A DNA stretch of 64,000 bases, from positions 77,087,985 to 77,151,984 of the forward strand of contig JAMXBB010000011.1 in assembly GCA_024138015.1 (NCBI GenBank), written 5' to 3'. The notes under the pieces are model-generated. The model saw only the letters and a list, made by a program, of their open reading frames with translations. It did no database searches and had not been told where the DNA came from. A program made the translations under genes and the position numbers. Shown piece after piece: positions 37,752 through 50,329 of the stretch (positions are counted from its first letter, which is position 1; each line of letters starts with the position of its first letter). Source of the DNA: Lumnitzera littorea (lineage: Eukaryota; Streptophyta; Magnoliopsida; Myrtales; Combretaceae).

Positions 37752-40481
37752 ATGGTGGATTATGTGAAAATCATTGTTTACGCACATAGAAATATTGTGA
37801 GGGGTAACCTAGGAGTGAAGTATGATAGGGAGCCGATGAAGAAGTTGAAAATAAATAAGGGGCCAAATTATGCCTATTTTTTTAACAGAATATGCAATAA
37901 CATTGGGATTAGTACTATTAGGGTATAAATTGTTCACAGGCATCCAACATATTATGAAGATAGTATCCACTACGAGTTGATGCCCATCAAGGATGACGAC
38001 GATATTGAAAACTTTATTAAGATGGCTAAATTGTTAGGTAAATGAGGTATTCAGCACATTTATGGACAGTTGAGCGAGTAGAGCAGTGTGGGCCCTAATA
38101 ATAACCCCACTAACATCACATCACAGCAAGTACACTCACTTAGAACTTATTTTCCCATGGGCGATGATAGTCACCTTCATATTACAGCACAAGACGTGGT
38201 TTAGGATGATGCCATCAACGTTAATGTGAACAAGGAAGTACTTGATGTAGAGTATGGGGAAATTTGGCGAGAAGTTCCAAGTTACAATCCTTATATGGAA
38301 AGGATTGTTATAGGTCTCGATGGTAGTGACGATAAAAATGATGATGTTAACAATGAAGAGGATGGTGATGAAGGTGAAGAGGAATGCAAAGCCAACTATG
38401 ATGAGAAAGATGATGAAGGTAAGGACATGATAACTTTCGACATCTTAGGAAGTGATGTCTCCATAGCCAATCCATTTGCGTCTTCGCCAGCCTTTATTCA
38501 AACTCCTGTAACACAACACAACCAGCCTATTGTGAGAAATCCAATCCCGTTCCTGAATATGGGTGGTGACAGTGGATATGTTACATTTGAAGATGAACAG
38601 AACGTACAATGCAGCAACATAGTTGATAACGACGAGTTAAGCATCGGCATGAGATTTGGCACTAAGAAGGAGCTACAAGATGCTGTAAAGAATTACAACA
38701 TAAAACGGCATTACAACTTTCGAGTACATAAATCAAACCCAACATTATGGCACATTTACCATATGGAAAAGGCAAATGGATGCAAGTGGAGGCTAAGGGT
38801 ATGTAAAAAGCAAGTGTATGGCATGTTTGTGATAACGATTATCAAGGGACCGCACACATGTGTTAACTTAGCAATAAGACAAGATCATCTCCAGATAAAT
38901 AGTAATTTAATGGCCAAATGATTCATTGGAAATATTAGCACGAACCTTGACGTTACTATTGCAAACTTGACTCAGAATATTCAAAACGAGTTTAGATACT
39001 TGGTGACAAGAAGGCGAGTGTCCGATAGGAAGAGACAAGCAATAGAGATAGTATATGGTAACTGGGATAAATAGTACAATGATCTTCCAAAACTTCTAAA
39101 CGCCATTAAGATAACAAACCCGGGATCAGAGGTCAAGTGGGGCTAGAAAGGTATGGCAAAGCCAAGCGTATTGGAGATGAAGTGAGTGTTTTAGACATTT
39201 GGACCTTGTATATATGCATTTAGATACTATTGTCCCGTTGTTTGCATTAATGGCATGTTTTTGTGTGGCAAGTACGGCCATAAGTTGCTCATTGCATGCA
39301 CAATGCATGGAAATAACAACATCATACCATTGGCTTTCGCACTCATTAACACGAAATCTGAGAAGACATAGTCTTTGTTCCTTTAGCATTTGAAGAAGTA
39401 TATAGTTAGTAGACGAGAAGAGACAATATTCTTAATCTCAAACAGGCATATCGGTATTAAGAAGGCTTTTGACAATGTGAATAATGGTTAGCAACCACCA
39501 TTTGCAATATGGAGATACTGCATAAGATACATAGCTAGTAATTTCAACCGCAAGCATAAAAACCAAGCACGTAAGAAATTGGCAACTGCAGCAGGCATAC
39601 AGGCACAACAACGGAAATTTTCTGCTTTGATGGAAGAAATGTCAACAATGAATGAGAACACTCTGCTTTGGTTTGCAAAACTTGACATCGATAAAGAGGC
39701 ATTGTATGCAGATGGTAATTATAAGTTCAGATACATGACGTCCAACATTATTGAGAGCTATAATACAATTCTCAAAGGTTCTCATGGCTTACCAGTTACA
39801 ACTTTAGTTCGAAGGATATTTTATAATACTATCGCATTATGGGAGAAGAATGATAAAGAAATTTCAGAGGCCATGTCGGGAGGTAGGGTGCACACTACAT
39901 ATGCACAACGATTGATAAAGAAATAGCGTAGGTAGGCAAGTTCGCACAAGGTTACCAGTTACAGTAGGCACAATGGACTGATTGAGGTAAGAACTAATAG
40001 TCAAAGAGAGCCAAATGGAGTAACAAAAGGTAGTGGTAAAGTTCACACTGTTGACATGGATAACCAATATTGCACATGCCAAAAATGGCAAATATATAGA
40101 ATTCCTTACTCCCATACATTCGCAACTACAGTGAAGCTAAGGACAAATGCCCTAAATCGTATTGGTCGATGGTACAAGTAGATAAACGAACTTGATGTAT
40201 ATCAAAGACATTTTTTCCCATTGGGTGACAAGATTAATTGGCCAGTAGTAAAATTTCCAAAGCTTGAGCCATGGTCTAAGCTAAAGAGAGATAAAGGGAA
40301 GCCTAGAACAAAACGTTACCACATAGAAATGGATATATGCAAAGCGCCTGATAGGAATAGATGTAGTTACTGTCAAAGAGAAGGACATAACAGGCGTAGA
40401 TGTCTGGATCTAAATAGGGCTAATAATCCATATTACTATTTTTTGCATATACATACATATAAATTTACCATTAGTTTGTAA
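37752..40481 (+). pseudogene. MuDR-type MULE transposase pseudogene
   Basis: N-terminus at ATG 37752 (MVDYVKIIVYAHR), a PB1-like plant MULE start. An acidic linker (38300-38420) and a MuDR DNA-binding domain follow at about 38625-38900 (IGMRFGTKKELQDAVKNY; NGCKWRLRV). The MULE catalytic domain is at about 39190-39500: INGMFLCGKYGH where the first Asp is Asn, MHGNNNIIPLAFA, and ISNRHIGI where the second Asp is Asn. SWIM-type zinc finger near 40070-40110 (CTCQKWQ then YSH, one ligand lost). C-terminal CCHC knuckle CSYCQREGHNRRRC is intact near 40365-40405. At least eight in-frame stops or shifts. It was an RNase H-fold DDE transposase and is now dead. Confidence 0.88.
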
Positions 40482-40544
40482 TATCTATCCGTTTTATATT
40501 ACCTGCATCATCACTGATGAATGTTAAATACTATTGCAGGTTAG

Positions 40545-42650
40545 ATGGACTCAAGACCCTTCAACCCTTCGGTTTTGGGTAAGCTCTCATCCTACCGCTC
40601 TCAGGACATATGGGAGGGACAAGTACATTATTTAATGATTTCTTCCATTCATCTAATACATAGGTTAGGTGTTGATATGTTAATATTTATGTCCATGTAA
40701 CTTAATACAGGCACCAAGTGCACTCATAGTTAGACAGCATGAGTTGGCAATAAAGAAGAGTGAGGAGCTCATACCGTTATATCTACGCATGGAGACATAC
40801 TTAATGAAGGCAGGATTCATAATTGTTAGTTGACTTCCATTCATCTAGATGGACTATCACTTGATTATCGCGCTTGTCGAGAGGTAGAGGCTAAAGACAC
40901 ATACATTCCATATGGTGTATGATGAAATAACCATTATGCTCCAAGATATTGAGGTCTAACTAGGCCTTAGGGTTGATGGTACTGCTGTCACTAGCAGAAC
41001 CCAGAAGAATTAGGCAAATATGGAGAGAAACCTGTTAGGTGATGTTCTAGCATCTGATGATGTCAAGGGTAGCCACATATGACTATCGTGACTAGCTAAT
41101 AGATTTAGGATTATACCAAGCAATGCCAACGAGAATACGATGAAACATCACACCCATACATATATCCTTCAACTGATAGAGGGATTCTTATTCACGAGTA
41201 AATTGTCTAGCTACGTACATCTCATGTACCTTCCCTTATTGGATGACTTCTGGATGGCGGGGATGTACAATAAGGGATCGGCCTGTCTAGCATGGCTATA
41301 CCGACAGTTATGCAATGCTACATAGACCAGTGTATCCGAGATCAAGGGGTCGATGATTTTACTGTAAGTTTAGGCATAAGATCATTTCCTACACATTGCA
41401 TCCCTTAGTAAGTCTAGCTTCATGATCATACAGAGTATTCCTTTGGCCGATAGATGGCAGATTGAGAGGAACACTACACAAAGACCTACTCATGTAGTCC
41501 AATCATATCGCAGACGAGTAATCAAGTACACTAGATACACTATCTGATCTTGCTTCAAAACTTCATGTCATACATGCTAATTTTTTTGCTCTTCTTACAT
41601 ACATACATTTCATTTCAGACTGTATGGCAACCTTACTCTGAAGACTTACTTCAACTTTTGCCTCCTATAAGCATGATCAATCGGGGTCTCTAGACAGCCA
41701 AGGTACCCCTTATTTGCTTCCACATTGTAGAGTTCTACCTTCCGAATCGCGTCATCCAACAGTTTGGTGGCTTCCAAACAGAGCCCCAGTTAGTGCAAAC
41801 TAGCAAACAGTTGCATAGGCAAGATCTCAGAGGTCATACGGATGTTGATTAGAGAGTAGTACATGATGGTTACATCCGATAGTAGGCAGATCGGCATGCT
41901 TAGATCGTTTATCCGCACTCTGTTTTCGATGTAGACTCCGACTATTTGGCGTGGTACAAACAACATGTTCGTCGATAAATAACATACTCCAATACAGTAA
42001 TAGGTCATCGAGTAAATGCAATCAATATAATAACCTGTGTATAACCCCATTTATCGTGTATTATGATTTCTAATTGTGTTTCTTCCATGTAGGTCGATAC
42101 CTTACAATCAGTTCAATTGACTGATAACATACAAATAGCTCACCAGATCGTTGGAGGTGGCTTACAATTCTTAGAAGACCATAGTGGTGTTGTCTTGCAC
42201 TATCCCTTTCTATAAAATCCACCACCTGATAAAGGCGCCCAACATAAGTAGCTAGAGCCAATTATACCTCAATCGCGACGTAACAGAGTTCATACTAAAG
42301 GAGGTCGTACTGGGGTTAGATGACGAAGGGGTCAAGGGGATTCGAATGTTTTATCTATGGGGCGACATTCCATTTACTTAGGTTAGATTGGTTTCAACTC
42401 ATGAGCTTCGCATGTTACACTACCTTTTCATCAACCATTCCATGATACGCCGACGGAACCCCGCAAAAAAAGTACCGTGCACTCACAAAGCTCTACCATA
42501 GGTGGTGAAGGGGGTTACCTAACACAGTCTACCTCTACATATTAGCCCTATCCCACCTAAAGACTTCTTAAACTCATCGGCTGAGCCTTCTATGGGTCCT
42601 TCTAAGAGACGACCATCACTATTATCTAGATACGAAACATTTTTTAATCA
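40545..42650 (+). pseudogene. Plant mobile domain (PMD) pseudogene inside MULE1
   Basis: It starts at ATG 40545 (MDSRPFNPSVLG); an intron from GGTAAGCTC to TTAATACAG (about 40577-40710) joins it to APSALIVRQHELA. PMD landmarks follow: AGFIIV, LIIALVER, THTFHMVYDEITIMLQDIEV, LGLRVDG, then CLAWLYRQLCNA, RVIQQFGG and AWYKQHVRR near the C-terminus. PMD proteins (the MAIN/MAIL1 family) affect silencing and genome stability in Arabidopsis, and one PMD class travels with MULEs. Stops occur in most conserved blocks. It lies 60 bp after the transposase frame on the same strand. The 3' limit is approximate. Confidence 0.82.
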
Positions 42651-43069
42651 ACTTAAGGGTTGGAATTAGATTTTATTTTCTTTTATTTTTTTATATTGTT
42701 ATTGTAATAGCAACTGATGTATCCAAATAGTTATTACATTTTATTTTTTATTAGGTTGTTATCGTACGTACCTATGATATTGACATATGAATACATTTTT
42801 TATTTAAAATATAAGTGGTTCACATTCCTATTAGAATGAAAAAACACTTGCACAATCATTGTATTTTCAAAATTTGTATTTAACTGACTTTGCATTACAA
42901 TTATATGCATACAACCAATATATCCATATAACAAAATTGTATTGAAGTTGCATTAGACTATTTGATTTCCATCGCATATTTGTATGAGTATGATAAAACA
43001 CTATAATTAAGTAAAAATTTAAACAAAAAAATCACACCAAAAGGGAAAAAAATGCAAGTTCAAAATGTT

Positions 43070-43167
43070 CTATGCGACTTTACTACCATAATTTCGTATT
43101 AACATTTCTTTGAGACTTATTTTCGTATTATTTTTTTGCAAATACCCTAACGGTGTACTAAACTCGA
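43070..43167 (-). repeat. MULE1 right terminal inverted repeat
   Basis: Read inward on the minus strand it starts GAGTTTAGTACACCGTTAGG and continues AAAAAAATAATACGAAAATAAG. The GAGTTT tip is shared with MULE2. Confidence 0.82.
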
Positions 43168-43529
43168 TTAAAACATTATCTGTACATATAATGTCCTAGA
43201 AATAGAACATGTTTTGGATTTATAAGATCAAAATGTTACTAAGAAACAAATTAGGGAACTAAAAAAGAAAAACCTAGTTACTTGTTAAGCTTTTATTAAA
43301 CTATTTGGCCTTTGTATTTGCTTGGGTGATAACATGTAAAGAAACTAAACGGTTCCTTCTTGGAAATAAAGCACAATTCGAATCGACATTCCCATATGCA
43401 AAGTTAACTAAGGAAGTTTATGAATATAGTTGGCCAAGCTTTTGAAACGTAGATGACTCTCATGTCTAGCCAATGTCCTTCCAATAGCATGATGCACACT
43501 CAAAATAGACCTAAAAGCTTAGTTGCATT

Positions 43530-43932
43530 CTAAAGATGTAAGCGAATAAAACTATTAGTAAATTACTTAAATTTGGCTTAATATTTAATAAAATTCAACT
43601 CAATAACAATTAAGTCGAATTCGAACTCGAACTCAAACTCAAACTATTCTAGTAGTCAATTAAGTCAAACTTAAGCCCTGTAGTATTCAACTCAACTAGC
43701 TCACTTAATTGAATTCAAGTTGAGTTAAATGCTAGTCAATTCAAGTTGAGTTAAATGCTAGTCAAATTTCAATATTAATATCATTATAAATAAAAGAAAC
43801 ATTTTTTTTAGAAAATCGATTTTAAACAAGCCTAATCGAGTCAAGGTCAAGTTTATTGAATGCCATAGTCAAGTACAAAATTCTAAACTTCATCGAGCTC
43901 ATATTCAAACTTAGTACTTTACCATCTCAAGT
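43530..43932. mobile_element. hAT-like MITE, copy 1
   Basis: The left tip CTAAAGATGTAAGCGAATA resembles the common plant hAT MITE end, and the interior is rich in CTCGAACTC/CAAGTTGAG-type words. About 190 bp (43770-43932) matches 63670-63880 in the same orientation. It includes a 26-bp tandem duplication (43712-43763, unit with TTCAAGTTGAGTTAAATGC). The right tip is decayed and no target duplication was identified. Confidence 0.5.
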
Positions 43933-44520
43933 ATCACAAATGAAAATACTTTTGTTATAATTTGAAAATAAGTTGGAAATATTGAAATCTTATATATTTT
44001 ATCACATTAAGTACATTGTTCACCACATTTTACCAGAACACTGATTTCAAACAAAGTTTCTCAACATTTGAGCAATTTACCATATTTTGACAAGTTTTTA
44101 CCAAATTGGCAAAATATATGAGGATAGGTTAGATTTCTCATATTTTAACAACTTTTTCCATATGTGGAAGATATTCTTTACTGCACCTGTAGAAATACCG
44201 GACGAATTCTTATTTTATCCACATTTCAAAAAATTTCCACATTTTGAAGAAACTTATCACATTTGTTAAAAATAGGGCAACAAGTAAAATTTCTCATTTT
44301 ACCAAATTCTAAAATTTTATTTTGCCAGATTTAGAAGATTGTTTGAACACATTAATTTCAAATTTAGGGGAACAAGCACCAACTGGTTTGTCACACAACC
44401 CACCACCGCAAAATGGAAGTCACGCTACCGGCAACGTTAACCCCTTATTACCTTCTTCATTTTTTTTTTTTCCCTTACTTTTAATATTTTTATGTTCATA
44501 AATTGTATTTCATGTTCCAC

Positions 44521-44590
44521 ACCCCAACCCAACCCCCGAACCCCAACCCCACACCACCACACCCCCACCCCCACCCCGCCAGCCCCCGGC
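44521..44590 (-). other. C-rich tract, G-rich on the minus strand
   Basis: Seventy bases that are nearly free of G and T, with more than eight runs of three to five C (ACCCC, CCCCC, CACCCCC). The minus strand could form a G-quadruplex, the plus strand an i-motif. It lies about 0.9 kb beyond the stop of the TTC33-like gene. Confidence 0.6.
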
Positions 44591-45527
44591 CTCCTTGTCT
44601 TTGATATGGAAAATGCAAAATCAAATTAAGTACTTCAAAATACATCCGAAGAAGATTTAAGACTCACATGAAAATTCACTAGAGGACTTCTCTTGAAAAT
44701 GGAGGCCTAGGCTTTTTTTTTATTTATTTATTTATTTATTTTCAAGATAGGGAAGCCTAGCAATTTGATTGACGGCCCAAACGCAAGTGGACAGACACTT
44801 TTTTCCAATGTGCTATCTCAGACCTTAATTTGTATCTATAGTATAGTGCGCATGAATTAAGATAAAGATTATCAAGACATACATGGGGGAGAGGGAAAAC
44901 AGCACACCTTTCTTCACCACACAATGCCTTCTGGTCAACACAAGTGTTAAATTAAGACCTCAAAATACGGTGGAGAGAACCCACTCCTACTACTGGAACA
45001 CTAACTAGAAATTCTAGAAAAGCAGAAAAGCGGCATAAACGAGCACCAAATTACAGTCACCAGCTGCATCATATATCTAAAGGTCAGAGCTTTAATCAGA
45101 TGGGAGTAACTTATCGGGGTATAAACACAAGTAGAGTTTGAGAACATTAAGCAATCAGCTGCAAGTACACAAGATCAAGACCATTGCCAGGGCTACTAAT
45201 TACAAAACTTTCACTAATATATAGTTCCCTAATTCTTTCCATCTTTACAAAATCGGCCCCACAGTATGACTTGTACAGGGTAAGTCCAATGTTCAGGTTA
45301 GGCGGTGTGCTTTCTCCAGTAAGTTAATGTTTCTCTCCCTCTTTCAAAGGAGAAATACTTGCAGAAATAGATAGGAGGAAACTTGCACATCAACATCAAA
45401 GCTCAAAGAAGCCCCTTATCTACAAGCAGCTCTTGGACAATGTAGTCCTATGTAGGTGTACTAGATTCAGTCGTCTAGCTACATGATGCCTCAAACCTTT
45501 CTTCTGTGACAAAGTGATCACATGGGA

Positions 45528-48500
45528 TTAGGAACTCTCAGTCTTATCACCCACGATAAAACGGTTTTGTGCAGTACTCAAGCCTGATAAGTGAAGCTGC
45601 TTTCGCCTCTTTACAAGATTCAATGCAGTCTTCCGGTCTTCTTGGGCATCCTTATTATCGGGCTGCATTCCAGCAAAATTACAAATGTCATCAGATAGCT
45701 TGAGAGATAAGACATCGTTCGATCATAGAATTAAGACAAGATCCTTCCTAAAAGACAAACCTTGAGAGCCAGTGCTTTGTCAAAACTCTCAATAGCACTA
45801 TCTGGCTCCCCAAAATTTAGCTGTGCTCTACCTAAGGTGATCCATGCCTGCAGAAACCGTACCGCTAAAAAGTCATATTGGTCCTTATTAGATTTAAAAA
45901 AAAAAAGATTCTCTTCAAAATAAACCAACAAATAAGATTTCCCATTATCGTCATTTGATCTCTATTACTTAGCAAACCACCTTTTCCATTAATACATTCT
46001 TACTCCTTGATACTTGCAACTATATCATGGGACAAGAACACAAGAAGTGTAGTGCATCTCTTCATCACGCTAATGTCACTTGCAGTTACAAAGATCCCAG
46101 AAAATGGAAAAGAAGGGAAGATGATGTGCTAAAATTGCAATTCAAGAAGGGACAAGATGCATAAAGCAAAGGGAAAACATTCATCTGAAAATACTGGTAT
46201 TATTTGGAATTCGCCTCTCTAAAATAATATAAAATCAAGGAGGTATGAAAAGAAAACAAAGTCATCTTTGAGTAATTCCTGCAATACCTCAGGCCATGAT
46301 GGTTCCAACTCAGTAGATCCTGCAAAAGTGTAAACACATTACATCTGTTGAAGAATGTATGACAACTTTCTTGTACACACCATTTTTTCAAGGACAAAAT
46401 ACTTCGACATTTCACTATATGGATGACATGAAGAATCAAAATCTTTACAAACATTGGCTTTAGTGTAATAACAGACACATATTGTAGTATATCCTCTAAA
46501 AGGAATACTTGTATGAAATAAGGGATAAAGAAGATTAAATGGAGCCGCTTGATAGCCTATAAAGAACATACAGATGATCTAATAAAACAAAAGCATAGCT
46601 CAACAAGTAGTGAAGAACATTCAGACACGTCACATTATGGATATATGGAGACAATCTGGGAACTGAGTATGGAACTCACGAATAGCAGCCTTCAACGCGT
46701 TCCATGCATCTCCTATTTCAAGTAAGACTTGAGCCTTTTGCTCATGTAAAACTGCACTTTCAGGCATCAAGGTAAGAGCAGCCTCCCACTTTCCAAGCGC
46801 TTCTCGATATTTACCATCCTTCAATGGTTAAACATGATGTTAGATAAAAAGCTATAAAGATCTAAACAACTATCTATGTAGTTATGAATGGCAGACCATA
46901 TGTTAAACCACATATTTCAAGATCTTTCTTTAAAGCCATAAAATGAAGCATGGAAGCAATGTTCAAAACCATTTGCCACATTATATATACCAAAGTCTCT
47001 TGCGGAAAATTTTGTGAACAGGGTAAAATTGAACAGCCCCTACAACACCAACTTTGAGTTTTCTGATTAATCCATGAGACAAGGGTACTCTAATAGCAAT
47101 ACAAAGATAGCAGCATGAAAGTGGATGTTTGAAGTTGCAAGCATGCACCATCAAGAGAAAAGGAATAACCGCTAAAGCAATGCATCAGCAAAAATCACTT
47201 AGGATTGATGTTATAGGATCAAATTTAGAGCATGGAGAAAGCACATTCAAGAAGGCACAAATTTGGCGAAGGTCTAGAATAATATCATCCTACTTCCCGT
47301 ATGCAATATTTTTTTCCTTTGTATGGCCTCGTGAGTTTTTGCAAATGTTAATGCCCAACAAACAGATTCAATTTTCAAAATAACCAACTCAAACAGAGAT
47401 CAGCCACCAAAAACTAAGTGATTGCTTAGCCCATTAGACCTTAAAAAATCTTAGGTCTCGAGTTCAAATTTAAACACATTTTCAAAATTTTGCATTAACA
47501 TTAGAAAGGTTTGTTGAAAAGCCAAACATTCAAAGGGTATTGTGTTATGCTTATAACTTCTCCTCTTTTGCTATTAGAAGAGTTGTTCGGAGTTGAAACA
47601 TGTAGCATTAAAGCTGTTCATTACATTGATATGTTTATAAGGGAAAAAAGTTGTAGCAAAAGGGGGCTTTGTGTCACCGCCTTTTCTTTGGGGTGTGCTC
47701 GCTTTGAGGAAAACATTCTCAGGACATTTTTCACCTTCATGGCAATAAAGGTCTTCTCAAGATGCTGTACACTACGGTGGCTTCTAGGAGTTAGTAGTAG
47801 CAGAAGACAACAGCAATGGTTAACAACCACAAAGTACCAATTAAAATTGTGGAAAACAATTTTCTCCTTTTAAAAAAATCAATGATGGCTAATCGGCTGC
47901 CACTGCCTCTCACTATTACTTTGATAAATGCCCGTAGTAGCCGGCAGCTGCGATCTCTGATTATATTTGATAATTATAAAACTTTGATTATAACAGATTA
48001 TAAACAGAAATCTGAAAAAACATTTTCCACAAAGAAACATGATCTAAATCAAAAGAGTCGGTAGAATCCATGGCCCAAAATGTATTGAAAATTAGGAATA
48101 CTTGGAAAATAAGTACGGCAGACAGAGACTATCGCTTGTAATATGTTTGGACTGCCTTATAGCTATTAATCGTGGCTGTGTTCTTATATTATTAAAATGC
48201 ACCCACAAGAGTCCAGAACAGAGTCTATTTCAAGGAACGCTGCGCTTCAGAAAAGGAGTTCTTATACAGCATCTCACGCTTAAAGCTGAGCCTATACGAA
48301 CTAGAAAAGGTGGGGGTTGGGACGGGACGAGTTCAAACCTGTGCAAGCTGATCACCCTGAGCTTGAAAGGACAAAGCCAAGCGTTTGGGGTCATCTTCTT
48401 CGGGAACTAGGGTTTTGGAAGTGGTGGGCTTGTTAGGACTGTCTTCTTGGATTGAGCTGGTATCGGGTTGATGTTGATCGAAAGGGAGATTAGGGTAGTT

Positions 48501-48560
48501 TGATATCGCAGAGAAAGGGCGCTTAGCGGCCTTGCTCTTGTGCTTCCATGTCATCTTCAT
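45528..48560 (-). CDS. TTC33: Tetratricopeptide repeat protein, TTC33 family (204 aa, five exons)
   Basis: Exons on the minus strand: 48560-48339, 46818-46680, 46319-46288, 45847-45761 and 45662-45528. All four introns are GT-AG (about 1520, 360, 440 and 98 bp), and the frames join without a stop to give 204 residues. The N-terminus is basic (MKMTWKHKSKAAKR), then Ser/Pro/Glu-rich to about residue 58. Three TPR-like helical pairs span about 60-163: LSFQAQGDQL with DGKYREALGKWEAALTLMPE; AVLHEQKAQVLLEIGDAWNA; AWITLGRAQLNFGEPDSAIE. The tail is basic (LVKRRKQLH) and ends GDKTESS. The text matches plant proteins annotated as TPR protein 33, a presumed protein-interaction scaffold of unsettled role. 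MULE2 begins 138 bp upstream of the ATG, so promoter and 5' UTR may lie partly in transposon DNA. No defect is seen in the coding sequence. Confidence 0.9.
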
Positions 48561-48697
48561 CTTCTGCTTCTCGCTGTGTTTCAGTTTAGGTTCCTCCCGG
48601 GAGAGAGAAGTCGTGTCTAGTCTAGTGTGTTAAAGGCCCCTTCAGGTTTTCTTTTGTTGTATGTATGGCTTCATTTAGTTGCGTACTTTGTGTTCGG

Positions 48698-48780
48698 GAG
48701 TTTTGTAATTCCATATGCAAGTTTAAAAAATAATATAATAAGGTGTCTTGAATAAATATTATAAAAATAGTATAATAAAA
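48698..48780 (+). repeat. MULE2 left terminal inverted repeat
   Basis: GAGTTTTGTAATTCC at the tip, then TTTAAAAAATAATATAATAA and GGTGTCTTGAATAAA. It matches, with roughly a quarter of positions changed and small gaps, the reverse complement of the right end (TTTTAAAAAAATAGTACTAA, GATGTCCTAAGTAAA). Confidence 0.65.
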
Positions 48781-48829
48781 GCATGCACATTTTTATTGTG
48801 TAAGTATATTTTGTACTAAAGACACAGTT

Positions 48830-49335
48830 TAAAGTCGCGCCTTCTATGTTTTCATTTAAGGCATGTTTCTTGGGCACACCTTTAGCACAATTACTAAAGG
48901 TGTAATCTAGAGTTGTGCCTTCTATATTTTTACTTAAGGCGCATTTTTTGGGCACGTCTACAATACAATTAACAACACGCGATCCCTAAGCGTGCCTTCA
49001 GTCGATCCATCACAACACGACCTTAGGCATGCCTTCGGTTCACGCTTCACGTTCCTCCTGACTCTCCATGGTTAAGTACTTTCAATATGACAAGATAGTT
49101 GCTTGTTCCGCCCCTAAGTTTTGGATATTTTCTTTAGGCAAGCCTTCAATACAATTAACAACACATGGACCCTAAACGTGCCTTCAGTCGATCCACCACA
49201 ACACAACCTTGGATACGCCTTCAATTCACGCTCCTCCTGACTCCACATAGTTAAGTACTTTCAATATGACAGGCTAGTTACCCATTTTGCCCCTAAGTTT
49301 TGGACATTTTCTTTGAGTACGCCTTCAGTGTAATT
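48830..49335. repeat. MULE2 left subterminal tandem repeats (186-bp unit and shorter)
   Basis: A 186-bp unit beginning CAATACAATTAACAACAC occurs at 48961 and 49147, with a partial third start near 49326 (GTGTAATTAACAGG). Before it, a shorter duplication of about 70-90 bp (48830-48960) repeats GTGCCTTCTAT...TTTTTTGGGCAC. All units are punctuated by GCCTTC words, also seen at the other end of the element. Confidence 0.7.
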
Positions 49336-50329
49336 AACAGGGCACAATTCAAGCATGTATCTCTTTAGTTTACACCTAACATTCCACATATTTTTGGCAA
49401 TTAATCAAATATTATTTGGCTTATCTTATAGTTGTTATTTTTGAAATAGTGTAATATCATATCAAATTAGTCCTATAAGTTGGGAATGTCGATTCTTTTT
49501 TTTTTTCATTTAATGTATTACCTATGAAAAGTATTACCGTAGTACGTCGGCAAAAATGATTCACTAAACTACCAACTGTACCTATGAAAAACAGATATAA
49601 TATATAAAAAGTATATATACAATAAACTATCAATAGTAAGTGAATAACAATCTAATATAAAACATTATTTACAAAAACCATTCACATAATGAGTAATAGA
49701 TGTCGAGAATACATAATAATCATACTAAAAAATAGAAATATGGTTATTTACAACTACTTCTTCCTAGATCTAGTTAATTATTTTCCAAAGTGAACTAATA
49801 ATAATGGCCTGTAAGTGGACGGTCCCTCTAATGGTTAAGACTCAGATCGCTAAGGGGGAGTATTGGTAAAGTCTATAGAAGGAATTGGAGTAAGCAGTCA
49901 GGGCAGTAACTAGATAACAGTCTCCCCTATGTATAATGTCTGAGGCCAACATGTACAACATTTACAAGGAGTTAGCGATGTCTGCTACGAATACATCTAT
50001 CCGTAAGCACCTGGAGTGTTAAACGAAGTGTAGTAGGAACTGGAGGCATTGGCGAGTGGTGTACTGCTACCAATCTCACCCAAGTTAATGGAATGGCGAA
50101 ATCTCGATGCTATAGCATCGTCTCCGTATCCCCAAACACATGCCTACGTTGGTCAACATCCTCTCATGCGAACTCTAGCACCTGTACGCGGTTGAAGGGC
50201 AGGTACAAGGGCTGAATCAATTGGCTAATCGAGAAACAATATCAACCTACTGTGCTCTTCATGATGGTAAAGGCCAACATCGATGATATGATAGGCAATG
50301 TCGAAATTGTCTTTTAGCCTCGCCCGATG

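Larger units (their letters stand above)
37074..43167 (+). mobile_element. MULE1: Mutator-like element carrying a plant mobile domain gene
   Basis: About 100-bp TIRs (37074-37172 and 43070-43167). The direct repeat TTAAAACA occurs just outside both ends (37066-37073 and 43168-43175), consistent with an 8-10 bp MULE target duplication. Inside, on the plus strand, are a MuDR-type transposase pseudogene (37752-40481) and a PMD pseudogene (40545 to about 42650). MULEs with a PMD gene are known in plants. Both genes carry stops, so it is immobile without help. Confidence 0.85.
43176..45527. other. Gap between MULE1 and the TTC33-like gene
   Basis: It holds a hAT-like MITE (43530-43932), a C-rich tract (44521-44590) and presumably the 3' UTR of the TTC33-like gene (lower part). 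No other gene is supported. Confidence 0.5.

Noticed and set aside
47511..47873. 120-codon open frame
   Set aside because: It sits on the opposite strand inside intron 1 of the TTC33-like gene and has no recognisable domain.
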